DNA from: Aliiruegeria lutimaris
GTDB taxonomy: Bacteria > Pseudomonadota > Alphaproteobacteria > Rhodobacterales > Rhodobacteraceae
Assembly (NCBI RefSeq): GCF_900099935.1
Contig: NZ_FNEK01000020.1
Location: forward strand, 1 to 64,000
Reading direction: 5' to 3'
Length of the DNA: 64,000 nt
Positions 24,378 through 32,954 of the stretch are shown piece by piece (position 1 is the first letter of the stretch; each line of letters starts with the position of its first letter). The position numbers were made by a program, and so were the translations under genes. The notes below the pieces were generated by a model. That model saw only the letters and a list, made by a program, of their open reading frames with translations, searched no databases and was not told where the DNA came from.

Positions 24378-26044
24378 TAAAAGTCCTCTCCACCCGGGAA
24401 GCGCAAACGAGCACCGTCTTCGGCGTCTTCAACGTCCGCGACATCCGCGAGGTACTTGTTGAAGAATTCGGCGGGTTCATCGTTATCGAACTTCACGATT
24501 TCGCCGTCTCGGTACCGCACGATCTCTATGCCCGAACCTTTTTCCTCGGCGTCGCGGTTCATCGACAAGCCAGCGGCAAGTCGCCGAATGTCAGCAACGA
24601 AATCGAGCACTAGAACCCGGTCCTTTTTATCGTTCACCCTCAGCCCGCGGCCGAGTTGCTGTAAGAAAATACGCCGACTGTGGGTTACCCGCATGAAGGC
24701 CACCAAGTTGACATCCGGCACGTCGATGCCTTCGTTGAGCATCTCGATCGAGATCAGCAGGTCGATCTCACCCATGCGGAACGCCGAAAGGTTCTTGAAC
24801 CTTTGTTCACGTGGCAACCTGCTATGCATCAGCGCGGCTCTTATTCCTTGCGCAGAGAATAGTGGCCTAAGGCGCTCTGCGTGCTCAATGGAGCGGCAAA
24901 AAGCCAAGGCGCGCGGGTCCGGCATTTCAGCCATTTTCTCGCAAATGGTCTTGACCATCGCGAGGTCGCGCTCCGGAACAAGCAGTTTTTGGTTGAGGTC
25001 CTTTATAGTGAAACCTTGCCGAGATGCCCGGGAAACTTCCTCCCAGTCGATCCCGTCGGTGAGCATCCGGTAGTCGACTTCCGCCAAGAACCCGCGCTGC
25101 ATGCCATCAACGATGTCCATGGAGAACGCCGGGTCGCCGAACAGCTCGGTGATATCCCTGTTATCTCCGCGCCAAGGGGTCGCTGTCAGCCCGACGAGGA
25201 AGTTTGGTTCCAGCCTTGCAATCAGGCTGCTGAAGCTCTCGGAGGGAGCGTGGTGAGCCTCGTCCACGATCACCAGGCCAAATCTACCGGCTAGGTCATC
25301 ACCTCGAGCGATCGCCGAGCTAACCGATTGCCACGTCGCGAATACGACGCCGCCAGGGTATGCGGGTCGCTCGCCATCCGTCCAAACGTGCGTAGAACAG
25401 TCCTTGGGCAGCTGCGCCCAACTCGAGACTTCCAATTGCTTAACCAGGTCACTCATGTGGGCCATGACCAAGACTTCTTGCCTTGGGTTCCTGGCGAATT
25501 CCTGCGCGACGAGCTGGTTGGCAACCATGGACTTTCCTAGCCCCGTTGCCATCAACACGAGCGCGCGGCTGTCGCCCCGTCCCCTCTTAGCCTCTACCGT
25601 GTTGATCGCCTCGTGCTGGTAGTCCCTCGGTTCGCGCCTCTCCATCGAAACCGATGGCAGTTGATCGTAGAATTGCAGCAGGTGGTTTCCATTCCAGGCA
25701 CGCAGGTCGATGCCGGCGTTTTCCTGCGCTTTAATGAAGTCGTAGGCGCCCGGGTAGAATTCCTGGTTGGTCGCCGCGACCGCCGTGACCGCGTCGTACT
25801 TCCCGAGGGCCCATGCGGCTTCTCTTGCGCCTGCCTCGTCGACACTTCCGTGCGTGCGGTATTTCGCTTGGAATACCCACCTTTGTCCCTCCATGACACC
25901 CACGACGTCTGCGCCATGGTCGCCCGAACCGCCGACGAGGGCCACGTCCTCGAAGCCAGCGTGCTTCGCAAGTCGCGCAATCATGCGCTCGAATGCCTGC
26001 CACGGCCCATACGCCAATCTTTCAACGCTTACGAACCCGGGCAT
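24377..26044 (-). CDS. Mrr-like nuclease fused to SF2 (DEAH) helicase
   Basis: 555 aa. Residues 15-62 form an Mrr-type PD-(D/E)XK nuclease: FERMIARLAKHAGF, GGSGDHGADV with Asp46 and QAK (59-61). From about 140 a superfamily 2 helicase follows: Q-motif RDYQHEAI, Walker A ATGLGKS (166-172), DEAH (261-264), motif III TATPWRGD, and motif VI QQLGRGLR. It abuts the GHKL ATPase gene with no spacer and overlaps the MvaI-like gene by one base. This is the likely DNA-cleaving and translocating subunit of the system, similar in design to the Mrr-helicases seen beside MORC-type ATPases in restriction islands. Confidence 0.88.
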   Translation of the reverse strand: MPGFVSVERLAYGPWQAFERMIARLAKHAGFEDVALVGGSGDHGADVVGVMEGQRWVFQAKYRTHGSVDEAGAREAAWALGKYDAVTAVAATNQEFYPGAYDFIKAQENAGIDLRAWNGNHLLQFYDQLPSVSMERREPRDYQHEAINTVEAKRGRGDSRALVLMATGLGKSMVANQLVAQEFARNPRQEVLVMAHMSDLVKQLEVSSWAQLPKDCSTHVWTDGERPAYPGGVVFATWQSVSSAIARGDDLAGRFGLVIVDEAHHAPSESFSSLIARLEPNFLVGLTATPWRGDNRDITELFGDPAFSMDIVDGMQRGFLAEVDYRMLTDGIDWEEVSRASRQGFTIKDLNQKLLVPERDLAMVKTICEKMAEMPDPRALAFCRSIEHAERLRPLFSAQGIRAALMHSRLPREQRFKNLSAFRMGEIDLLISIEMLNEGIDVPDVNLVAFMRVTHSRRIFLQQLGRGLRVNDKKDRVLVLDFVADIRRLAAGLSMNRDAEEKGSGIEIVRYRDGEIVKFDNDEPAEFFNKYLADVADVEDAEDGARLRFPGGEDF

Positions 26045-28372
26045 CTACGCCTTCCAGGACTCGAGCAGCTTGAGCGAAGCGAGCGCACGCGCGAACCTCA
26101 AGCGCCAATCAAGGTCCTTGTTCAGGGCGGATGCCCCGTCGTCCACCAGCCACGTCGCGTCGTTTAGGCCCTCTATGACTTGCATCACCGAGTCTTCTCT
26201 TTGGTCCGGCGAGAGGTGTTCGTAAGGCCGGTCGAAATACGCGCCATCCATGACGAGCTTCGGCCATCCTCGAACCAGTTCGGCCAAGTAATCCTCGGAA
26301 ACGAAGCGGGCGAACTCGCCCTTGCGGACAAGTTCCTCGACCTCGCCCGGCGAAAGGGAAGCAGACTTGTATGCGGACCGCTTGATGTTTTCTAGCTCAT
26401 GCTGTGACAATTGACCCGGTTCGATGGGCGCGGCGCCGGGGAGCTTCTCGTCGAGGAAGAGCTTCAATCCTTCAAGGAGGTTGGACGCGGCACTAGTGGC
26501 ACGCGACACGTCACCCGCCTCTTCGGGGAAGTATTTTTCTCGCAACATTCGGCTTACCCGCGAAACTGGAAAGTTTCTCGGCGTTTCGGCGGACAAGGTT
26601 AGAAAGTGATGTGCCAAATCGACCAAGAGGTAATCAGCGGGTGTAACCACGCTTTCTTCGAAGTAGGGGGATGACGCGTTGTAATCGAATCGGAAAGTGT
26701 ACCCGTCCGGCTTCACGCGGAAAGGCTGGCCATCGAGGTCAGCCTTGTGGCGAAAGGCCGAAACCTTGACGACGACATCACCGGGCAATTCAGAAAGCTC
26801 GTAACTCTGGGAGAGCGATAGATCCGGTTCAGGTTTCGACGTGCTTGGCTGCTTGCCGTCTACCGGTGCATCCCCACCTCCCTGTGGATCGGGCTTTCCG
26901 CCCGGATCGTCGATGTCGGTGGTTGTCTTTTTCCCAGCAATCGGGAATTTGCCGGCGAACTTGTCGGCACCACTTCCACCGCCTCGCTTGGCCCTTTCCG
27001 CTTGCTCGACGAGTTCGTACCACTTGTCGTCTTCCTGGAACTCGGGATCACCCTCGTAGAACTTGTCCACGTACTCCTTGATGAGGCCTGAGTTGAGCCC
27101 GGTTCCCTCGGCTGTTCCCGGGACAAGAGCCGCGAGGCCTGCAGTGCTTTTTCGATAACCCGTGAACAGGCGCGCCATGGGGCTATCGTTCTTGGCCATG
27201 CCCATGCGAGTCGCGACTTGAGGCTGCATGGGCGATGTCCCGCGGACGAGCTCGACAACTTTTTTCCACTCGGGATCGAGCTTGTCGAACGAATCCTTCT
27301 GGTGCGATACGCGAACGAAATCGATCTCGAGTTCACCAACTATACGACCACCCCAGTGGATAGCGTCGATCGGGTACTCCAAGAAAGAGCCCCCGTCGAC
27401 ACCGCGAAAAGTGAAAAAGGACTTGTCCAGTTCCTCGATTACGCGCCCGTTTCGTATCAGGTCGATCCCGAATTTTTCCTTGTCGAAGTACCTCTGGATC
27501 CCGAGCCATCCTTTCAACCGCCTGGTTCTCTTGACGACGTTCTCATCGTGTCCACAGGCCGAGCACTCGTCCTCGTTCTCGAGTAGCCACACCCAGCAAT
27601 TCGAGCAGAATTTCCGGGAGTCGAGCGTCTTGTCGATCTCGATCCTGGCCGGGACCCTACCAAAGGCTTGTGTTTCAACCGACCTTGTCTCGCTCCAGAC
27701 GCAGTGCTTCATGGGCTTCACGACGTCACCGTCGTAGTTCAGCTTGATATCAAGCCGCTGCATGACGCGCCCGTAGATCTTGCCGAGCCGGTCGCGCGTT
27801 CTTTTCTTTCCGATACCCCAGATTAGCGGGCGGACCCGGTCTGCCTCGAGCCTCGAGATCTTGATCTCGGTACCGTGAACACCGTCCGCAATTTCTTTCT
27901 CAGACTTGGCTCGCGTTTGAACCGGGGCAATAAATGTCTTTTGCTTTTCCAAGAGGTCAAAGTCTATGACGAGGCCAATCCACTCGGGATCTTCCGGCCG
28001 CGTCGTCCAGACCTCTGTTCGCCTGCCCATCCGCGCCGTTGAAATGTTGAAGCCCATCCCGAACAGGCCCATTTTCTCGACCGGGTCGTTTCCCGAGTAC
28101 CCTGCCCTAACGGCGTCCTGCAGTGTTTCAATTGACATGCCGATGCCGTTGTCGAGCACGGAGATTTCCCCATTACCGGCCTTTAGCTCGGGATCGCTGG
28201 GCAGACGGATCCAAATCCGCGGATCAGTGGCGGGCTTGCCATCGCGGGACTGGTCGATAAACGCGTCTATTGAGTTGTCGACGAGTTCTGCCAGGCACTG
28301 CCAAGGAGCAAAGTCAATTTGCCCCAGCATCCTGAGAACCCTCGGTGACGGCGTGATATCGACTGTTGTCAT
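26045..28372 (-). CDS. MORC-type GHKL ATPase with central zinc ribbon
   Basis: 775 aa. GHKL motifs are complete: N-box ELVDNS (29-34), G1 DNGIGM (74-79), G2 GLFGMGF (100-106) and G3 HGTEI (164-168). A zinc ribbon (C254, C257, C268, C271) splits the S5-like region, and the C-terminal 250 residues are helical. ATG 28372 is preferred to the upstream in-frame start because GAGGGAG lies just before it. It is the first gene of the operon and abuts the Mrr-helicase gene. Bacterial MORC-like ATPases linked to restriction genes are thought to clamp or loop DNA in an ATP-dependent manner; that role here is inference. Confidence 0.85.
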   Translation of the reverse strand: MTTVDITPSPRVLRMLGQIDFAPWQCLAELVDNSIDAFIDQSRDGKPATDPRIWIRLPSDPELKAGNGEISVLDNGIGMSIETLQDAVRAGYSGNDPVEKMGLFGMGFNISTARMGRRTEVWTTRPEDPEWIGLVIDFDLLEKQKTFIAPVQTRAKSEKEIADGVHGTEIKISRLEADRVRPLIWGIGKKRTRDRLGKIYGRVMQRLDIKLNYDGDVVKPMKHCVWSETRSVETQAFGRVPARIEIDKTLDSRKFCSNCWVWLLENEDECSACGHDENVVKRTRRLKGWLGIQRYFDKEKFGIDLIRNGRVIEELDKSFFTFRGVDGGSFLEYPIDAIHWGGRIVGELEIDFVRVSHQKDSFDKLDPEWKKVVELVRGTSPMQPQVATRMGMAKNDSPMARLFTGYRKSTAGLAALVPGTAEGTGLNSGLIKEYVDKFYEGDPEFQEDDKWYELVEQAERAKRGGGSGADKFAGKFPIAGKKTTTDIDDPGGKPDPQGGGDAPVDGKQPSTSKPEPDLSLSQSYELSELPGDVVVKVSAFRHKADLDGQPFRVKPDGYTFRFDYNASSPYFEESVVTPADYLLVDLAHHFLTLSAETPRNFPVSRVSRMLREKYFPEEAGDVSRATSAASNLLEGLKLFLDEKLPGAAPIEPGQLSQHELENIKRSAYKSASLSPGEVEELVRKGEFARFVSEDYLAELVRGWPKLVMDGAYFDRPYEHLSPDQREDSVMQVIEGLNDATWLVDDGASALNKDLDWRLRFARALASLKLLESWKA

Positions 28373-28559
28373 TGGCTGCTCCCTCTCGTGGCGTGTTTTC
28401 AATTTCTTATTGTGGCGGCCAATGGAACTCTAGGCCGACCAATCATTTTATGGTTGCACCAAGTTTCCAGCTCGCTGGGCTTCACGGGGTCGGCCTGTCA
28501 ATGCATATAGATTGCCGGGAATGGACCTGTCACGGTTTGATGCCGCCCCAAGTTCTCAT
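28373..28559. other. Upstream region of the defence operon
   Basis: No gene is present. The promoter for the leftward five-gene operon should lie here. Confidence 0.4.
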
Positions 28560-28757
28560 TTACGCGGCCTGAGCTTCGAAGGCCAAGGGGTTTTTCCAGC
28601 CGAGGGCTGAGTGTCGCATGCGCGGATTGTAGAACCCGTTGATGTAATCGAAGATCGCCAGCTCGGCCGATCGGCGGGTGGGCCACGGCCGCTGCCACAG
28701 TGGTTCAGCCTTGATCGTTTTGAAGAAGGTGTATCGACCGTCGCGTTGTCGTAGCAA
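28560..28757 (-). pseudogene. IS3-family transposase OrfB C-terminal remnant
   Basis: The frame reads YTFFKTIKAEPLWQRPWPTR, IFDYINGFYNPRMRHSALGW and NPLAFEAQAA before a stop, the conserved end of IS3-family OrfB including the region after the catalytic Glu. The rest of the transposase is gone. Confidence 0.8.
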
Positions 28758-29299
28758 CCCGAATTCGGCGAAGCGCTCTTCTACGCGCGTCGTCCCGACG
28801 ACGGCCCGGTCCTACCAAATATCTGTGACGCTGACGGCATGGCCGATGCGCCGCCTCTCGCATGAACATAACGAGAACGACACATGCTCTCTCGTCGCGT
28901 TCGTCGCTCATCGAGGGCCTCAAAGCGCCTGAAGGCGACGCCACAGATCCAAACGCGATTCCCCTGGGAACATCGAAGGATGCCGCTGACAAGCTGGTCA
29001 GGGGTATCAAGCGGAAATCACGCAGTGCGACTGAAATCAATGCATCCTGACACCTATTCAGAACTCGTGGCGCCTCTTGTGGAGACGTGTCACCTCCTCA
29101 AGAAGTGCTCGCCAAAAGGCTGCCGCCTTTTCGTCGTCCTCGACCTCGCCCAGACGCTATCTTGTCTTTGCAATAGCACCGTTCCCGAACAACTCGATTG
29201 TCGCCCCCGGCGCCATCGCAACAGTGCGCTGTTCAGGTCCCTCTGATGCTTTTTCCCAACCAGTCATATGATTAGAATATCCGACAGACAGGCCATACA
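28758..29299. other. Non-coding stretch
   Basis: Short open frames show no family similarity and no good starts. Likely debris from insertion and deletion of mobile DNA. Confidence 0.35.
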
Positions 29300-29371
29300 C
29301 GAGTTATACCAGGTTCTAGCGGGGACCCGCTAATTACGAATGACGTGCTCTACCAGTTGAGCTACAACGGC
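29300..29371 (-). pseudogene. Degenerate tRNA-Thr(CGT)-like sequence
   Basis: From 29371 leftward, acceptor GCCGTTG, a D-arm GCTC...GAGC and the anticodon arm CGTCA-TTCGTAA match a bacterial tRNA-Thr with anticodon CGT. The 3' half no longer pairs: the anticodon 3' stem, T-stem and acceptor 3' strand are disrupted and there is no usable CCA end. A relic tRNA, probably left by an earlier integration or excision event. Confidence 0.6.
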
Positions 29372-29600
29372 TTACCGGGCCCTGCTAGGTCTACTCTCCC
29401 TTGGCCCAATCAGGTTGATTTTGAGGCCATTCTCGTGGGCAGCCGCCAACTATGGAAGTTCTGCTCTGCTTGCTACCTATTGATCAAAGAGAGACACATT
29501 TACTTTTTACCTATCAAACTGGAAGTTTTTTAAGCCTTAACTTGTCTACGGGAGCATTATTTGGAAAAATTACTTGCTCGCGGAAAAGGGGTATTCTTCT

Positions 29601-29999
29601 GTGGCATGCCAAAAAAATGAAAACAGATCACGCCCACCATGGCGACCGCGAAAAATCGGCACACCTGAGCAGTTAGCGATTAAATTTGCAGAATACGCTC
29701 AATTCGTCGATAGCAACCCTATCCTATTGACGAAAGCATTTCGTATAGAAGATGGGCGTATAATTTATGCGGATCAACGAAAATGTCGTCCGATGACAGT
29801 TGAGGGCTTTTCTGCATTCCTCGGAATCGCTCCACGAACATGGCGCTACTGGCGAGCTAATCGGGAGGATCTAGCTGAAATGATCGAAATGATAGAGGAC
29901 GCTATATTCGATCATTTGTTCTGTCTAGCTGCGGCAAACATCATTAAAGCCAACCTAGTAAGCCGCAAGCTCGGACTTGGCCAGGGCGAACAGAGCTAA
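29601..29999 (+). CDS. P22 gp3-like small terminase subunit
   Basis: 132 aa from GTG 29601 (AAGGGG upstream; a TTG at 29574 is also in frame). The protein has KFAEYAQFVDSNP, RPMTVEGFSAFLGIAPRTW, and AANIIKANLVSRKLGLG, the hallmark layout of the P22 gp3-type DNA-packaging small subunit. These proteins bind the pac site and direct phage DNA into capsids. No large terminase or structural genes are nearby, so an orphan small terminase would fit a satellite that redirects helper-phage packaging. Confidence 0.75.
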   Translation: MACQKNENRSRPPWRPRKIGTPEQLAIKFAEYAQFVDSNPILLTKAFRIEDGRIIYADQRKCRPMTVEGFSAFLGIAPRTWRYWRANREDLAEMIEMIEDAIFDHLFCLAAANIIKANLVSRKLGLGQGEQS

Positions 30000-30191
30000 C
30001 AACAACCCCGGACACCGCGCCGGGGCTCTTCTTTTGTCGGTCACTTTCGTTCTAGCTCATCTACCGACTTTCCGCTCCACGATGGCGTATACCTTCTCTC
30101 GTGTCGGGTTTTTCACTGGCCCTACACCAGCAGATCGAATTTACTGCCGACGGAAACGCCGCTGACAGGCAAGCGCCAGAAAGAAAGACAG

Positions 30192-30503
30192 ATGGCAGTA
30201 GAGGCCAACGGCGAGAAGAAACCTACGAATCCCAAGCGCCGTAGGGGCCATAAGCTGGAAAAATGGGAAGTTTCTTTGGTCAAGGCCATGATCGCCCGCG
30301 GAGAGAAAAGCGACCAAGACATCTTGGCGTATTTCACGAGGCCAACGCGTTCGGTGAACCAGGGCAGGATCTCCGAGATTCGGAAAGGAACGAAACATAA
30401 AGCTGTAAAGGCGGCCTCCGACCAAGACCTCGAGGATTTCCTTGCTGCATGGCCAGACATCGACCATGAGACCGGCTTGAGCGTTCTTGGCGACGAACTC
30501 TAG
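30192..30503 (+). CDS. N-terminal fragment of a split DUF3644 protein
   Basis: 103 aa, basic start (PTNPKRRRGHKLEKWEVSLV), then YFTRPTRSVNQGRISEIRKGT, a helix-turn-helix-like segment. It ends in TAG (30501-30503) inside what reads as VLGDEL-stop-IKAREAM. The next gene is in the same frame and starts only six codons later. I read both as one DUF3644 protein cut by a nonsense codon. The fragment may still be translated. Confidence 0.65.
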   Translation: MAVEANGEKKPTNPKRRRGHKLEKWEVSLVKAMIARGEKSDQDILAYFTRPTRSVNQGRISEIRKGTKHKAVKAASDQDLEDFLAAWPDIDHETGLSVLGDEL

Positions 30504-30521
30504 ATCAAAGCCCGTGAAGCC

Positions 30522-31409
30522 ATGATCGGCGCCGTCCACATCTTCAACGCCGCTGGGCTGACCTTCCGCGCTGAGCTGTTCGTCATGACGGCAATCGTCG
30601 CCTGGACCTACTTTCTCCACGCATATTTCAAGCGAGAGGGCGTGAACCACCAATACAACGACAAAAAGACAGCCCAAGGAGCCGTCAAATACTGGGATCT
30701 ATCAAAGTGCATCTCGACCGGTCACAGCCCGATCTCATCGGGGGCCAAACTGAACCTGGAGTTCCTTATCGAGCTTAGAAACGAAATCGCCCATCAATCT
30801 ACGAGCAGGATCGACGATGCCGTCGGAATGGAACTTCAAGCTTGCTGTATAAACTTCAACGATGAGTTGAAGAAGCATTTCGGAAACCAGTACGGACTTG
30901 AAAAGCGACTGCCATTGGCCCTCCAGTTCGTGTCGTTTGGCCGGGATCAGCGGAGCATCTTGAAGGAGGCCTTCGCTCTTCCACCCCATGTGTCGTCATT
31001 GATTCAGGCGTTTGAGAGCGGGTTGACCGATGATCAGGTAAGCGATCCTGCGTTCCGTTACAGAGTGGCCTTCGTGCCGATATCCGCCAAGAAGTCGTCA
31101 GGCTCTGATGAATGCGTTGTGGTGATTAAACCTGGCAGCGAGGAGGCCGAGCAGATCTCAGAAGTGATTTTCAAAGAGGTGAACAGGGCCCGCTACATTC
31201 GCCGAGATGTGTTGACGAAGGTTCGCAAGGCCGGGTTCCCCAAATTCGGAGAAGGCGACCATACGAAGATCATGCAGCAACTGAATGCCAAGGATCCGTC
31301 GAAGGGTTATGGCTGCAAGGGGGACTACAAGGGTTCCTGGGTTTGGTTTGACAAGTGGATCGAGCGTGTGATCGAGCACTGCCAGGAGAGCGGGGAGAAA
31401 TACCGGTGA
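30522..31409 (+). CDS. DUF3644 domain protein (HEPN-type), main part of a split gene
   Basis: 295 aa. FRAELFVMTAIVAWTYFLHA, KYWDLSKC and LEFLIELRNEIAHQSTSRID mark the DUF3644 core. RNEIAH fits the Rx4H motif of HEPN ribonucleases, found in toxins and defence proteins. ATG 30522 lies in frame with the preceding fragment and has no good Shine-Dalgarno, so restart after the amber codon would be weak. The next gene overlaps its stop by GTGA. Role in RNA cleavage during phage attack is inferred from family membership only. Confidence 0.7.
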   Translation: MIGAVHIFNAAGLTFRAELFVMTAIVAWTYFLHAYFKREGVNHQYNDKKTAQGAVKYWDLSKCISTGHSPISSGAKLNLEFLIELRNEIAHQSTSRIDDAVGMELQACCINFNDELKKHFGNQYGLEKRLPLALQFVSFGRDQRSILKEAFALPPHVSSLIQAFESGLTDDQVSDPAFRYRVAFVPISAKKSSGSDECVVVIKPGSEEAEQISEVIFKEVNRARYIRRDVLTKVRKAGFPKFGEGDHTKIMQQLNAKDPSKGYGCKGDYKGSWVWFDKWIERVIEHCQESGEKYR

Positions 31410-31675
31410 CTGAAAGGACAGTGACGCCGCCCCGAATACCGATCGACGACAAGACGCCATTCCGCCGTCGGATGTGGACGGAGTGGCTGCTGGCAGTTGA
31501 CGAGGAAGAGCGGGAGGAATGGCTCAACCAGTTCCCACCGAAGGTGAGGGATACTTGGCGCCACCATATGTCCAACTACAAAGGGAAGCGGTCAAGCACC
31601 GTTCCTTCGCCGCCAGAAGAACCGCGAGAGTTCACTTCGAAGGAGTTGAGGAAGATCGACTGGGACTCGACGTAG
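31406..31675 (+). CDS. Hypothetical island protein
   Basis: 89 aa, GTG start overlapping the DUF3644 stop (GTGA), with GGGGAGAAA upstream. The sequence is hydrophilic and charged (FRRRMWTEWLLAVDEEEREE), with no recognised domain. The overlap suggests it works with, or is regulated with, the DUF3644 protein, perhaps as a partner. Confidence 0.6.
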   Translation: MTERTVTPPRIPIDDKTPFRRRMWTEWLLAVDEEEREEWLNQFPPKVRDTWRHHMSNYKGKRSSTVPSPPEEPREFTSKELRKIDWDST

Positions 31676-31944
31676 CTGTCGATTGAGGACCGCCTCGCCG
31701 CCATATCCACGCCAACGCCACCCCAGGACAAATCAACGACACGACTACCGCTGCCAGCGACTGCTAATTCAGCGCACCATAGCTTTCGGCTGTTCCTGCT
31801 GGATGTCGTGCGGCGGTGAAGAAACACAGACAGCCCCCGGTGGCTATGCAGCGGAGGCCTAGTCTTTGGGTTGGTAATTAGGTTGGTGAGTGGCGCACCT
31901 ACTAAACCTTAAGTCACTGCAAAACTTCATGTTTTGTGGTGAAA
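31676..31944. other. Right end of the island, non-coding
   Basis: No gene is visible between the last island frame and the tRNA-Gln 3' end. Confidence 0.4.
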
Positions 31945-31958
31945 TGGCTGGGGTGGTA
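31945..31958 (+). repeat. Putative right attachment site within tRNA-Gln
   Basis: TGGCTGGGGTGGTA, the 3' end of tRNA-Gln, matches 10434-10447 exactly in direct orientation. Together they bound about 21.5 kb that contains the integrase and island genes. Confidence 0.65.
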
Positions 31959-32019
31959 GGATTCGAACCTACGATACACGGTACCAAAAACCGCTGCCTT
32001 ACCACTTGGCTACACCCCA
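31945..32019 (-). tRNA. tRNA-Gln (anticodon TTG)
   Basis: Reading leftward from 32019: acceptor TGGGGTG, D-arm, anticodon loop TTTTGGT (TTG), T-loop GTTCGAATC, acceptor strand CACCCCA, discriminator G and encoded CCA. All stems pair. Its last 14 bases are repeated at 10434, so it is the probable integration target of the island and has been kept intact. Confidence 0.96.
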
Positions 32020-32101
32020 GCAGCGGAGCGCTGTTTACTTGCTGCCGTTGACCCTCGCAAGCCCTTCTTCGAAAAAAAACCTACAAATCGTCCCCGGTGA
32101 C

Positions 32102-32935
32102 TCAAAGGCGGATCGGGCTGGCCTTGGCGATACGGTCGATGGAGGCGAGAATGCCCAGGAGTTCCGGCATCTGGCGCAAGGGGATCATGTTGGGTCCGTC
32201 AGATGGGGCCTCGTCAGGGGCGTCGTGGGTCTCGATAAAGACCGCGGCTATACCGAGCGCTGTGGCGGCGCGGGCCATGACGGGAGCAAATTCGCGCTGG
32301 CCGCCGCTGGAGCCGCCGAGCCCTCCGGGCTGTTGCACGGCATGGGTTGCATCCATCACCACGGGATAGCCGGTGCCCATCATCTGCGGCAGGCTGCGCA
32401 TGTCCGCGACAAGGGTGTTGTAACCAAAGCTGCTGCCGCGCTCGGTCAGCAAGATCCGGCGATTGCCGGTCGAAGCGACCTTGTCCGCCACGTTCTGCAT
32501 GTCCCAAGGGGCGAGGAACTGGCCCTTCTTGATGTTCACGACTGCGCCGGTTTCGCCGGCCGCGAGAAGCAGATCCGTCTGACGGCACAGGAAGGCCGGG
32601 ATTTGCAGGATGTCCACCGCCTCTGCTGCGGGGGCGCATTGCTCCGGGCTGTGGATGTCGGTCAGAACCGGGCAGCCGACCCGGTCCCGGATCTCTGCCA
32701 GCATCTCCAGGCCCGACTTCAGGCCGGGTCCGCGACGACCGGAGAGCGAGGTTCGGTTGGCTTTGTCATAGGAGGCCTTGAAGACGAAACCGAGTTCTGC
32801 CTCGGCGCAGGCGGCGGCCAGGGTGGAGGCGATCATCAGCGAGTGATCGAGCGATTCGAGTTGGCAGGGGCCGGCTATTACGGTGAGAGGGCGATCGTTG
32901 CCGATCACCAGATCACCGACGGTCACGTCGATCAT
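32102..32935 (-). CDS. kdsA: 3-deoxy-8-phosphooctulonate (KDO-8-P) synthase
   Basis: 277 aa. Condenses phosphoenolpyruvate with arabinose 5-phosphate in the cytoplasm to give KDO-8-phosphate for lipopolysaccharide or KDO-containing capsule. Visible signatures: VIAGPCQLES, FKASYDKANRTSLSGRRGPG, VLTDIHSPEQ, LQIPAFLCRQTDLL and FIETHDAPDEAPSDGPNM. Full family length. It follows capsule-export genes on the same strand (20 bp gap), which suggests its product serves a KDO-containing capsule or LPS made by this locus. Confidence 0.95.
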   Translation of the reverse strand: MIDVTVGDLVIGNDRPLTVIAGPCQLESLDHSLMIASTLAAACAEAELGFVFKASYDKANRTSLSGRRGPGLKSGLEMLAEIRDRVGCPVLTDIHSPEQCAPAAEAVDILQIPAFLCRQTDLLLAAGETGAVVNIKKGQFLAPWDMQNVADKVASTGNRRILLTERGSSFGYNTLVADMRSLPQMMGTGYPVVMDATHAVQQPGGLGGSSGGQREFAPVMARAATALGIAAVFIETHDAPDEAPSDGPNMIPLRQMPELLGILASIDRIAKASPIRL

Positions 32936-32954
32936 GGAAACCTCCGTCAGTCCG

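Noticed and set aside
29601-31675. A complete prophage
   Set aside because: Only a small-terminase-like gene is phage-specific; no large terminase, portal, capsid or tail genes occur in the window.
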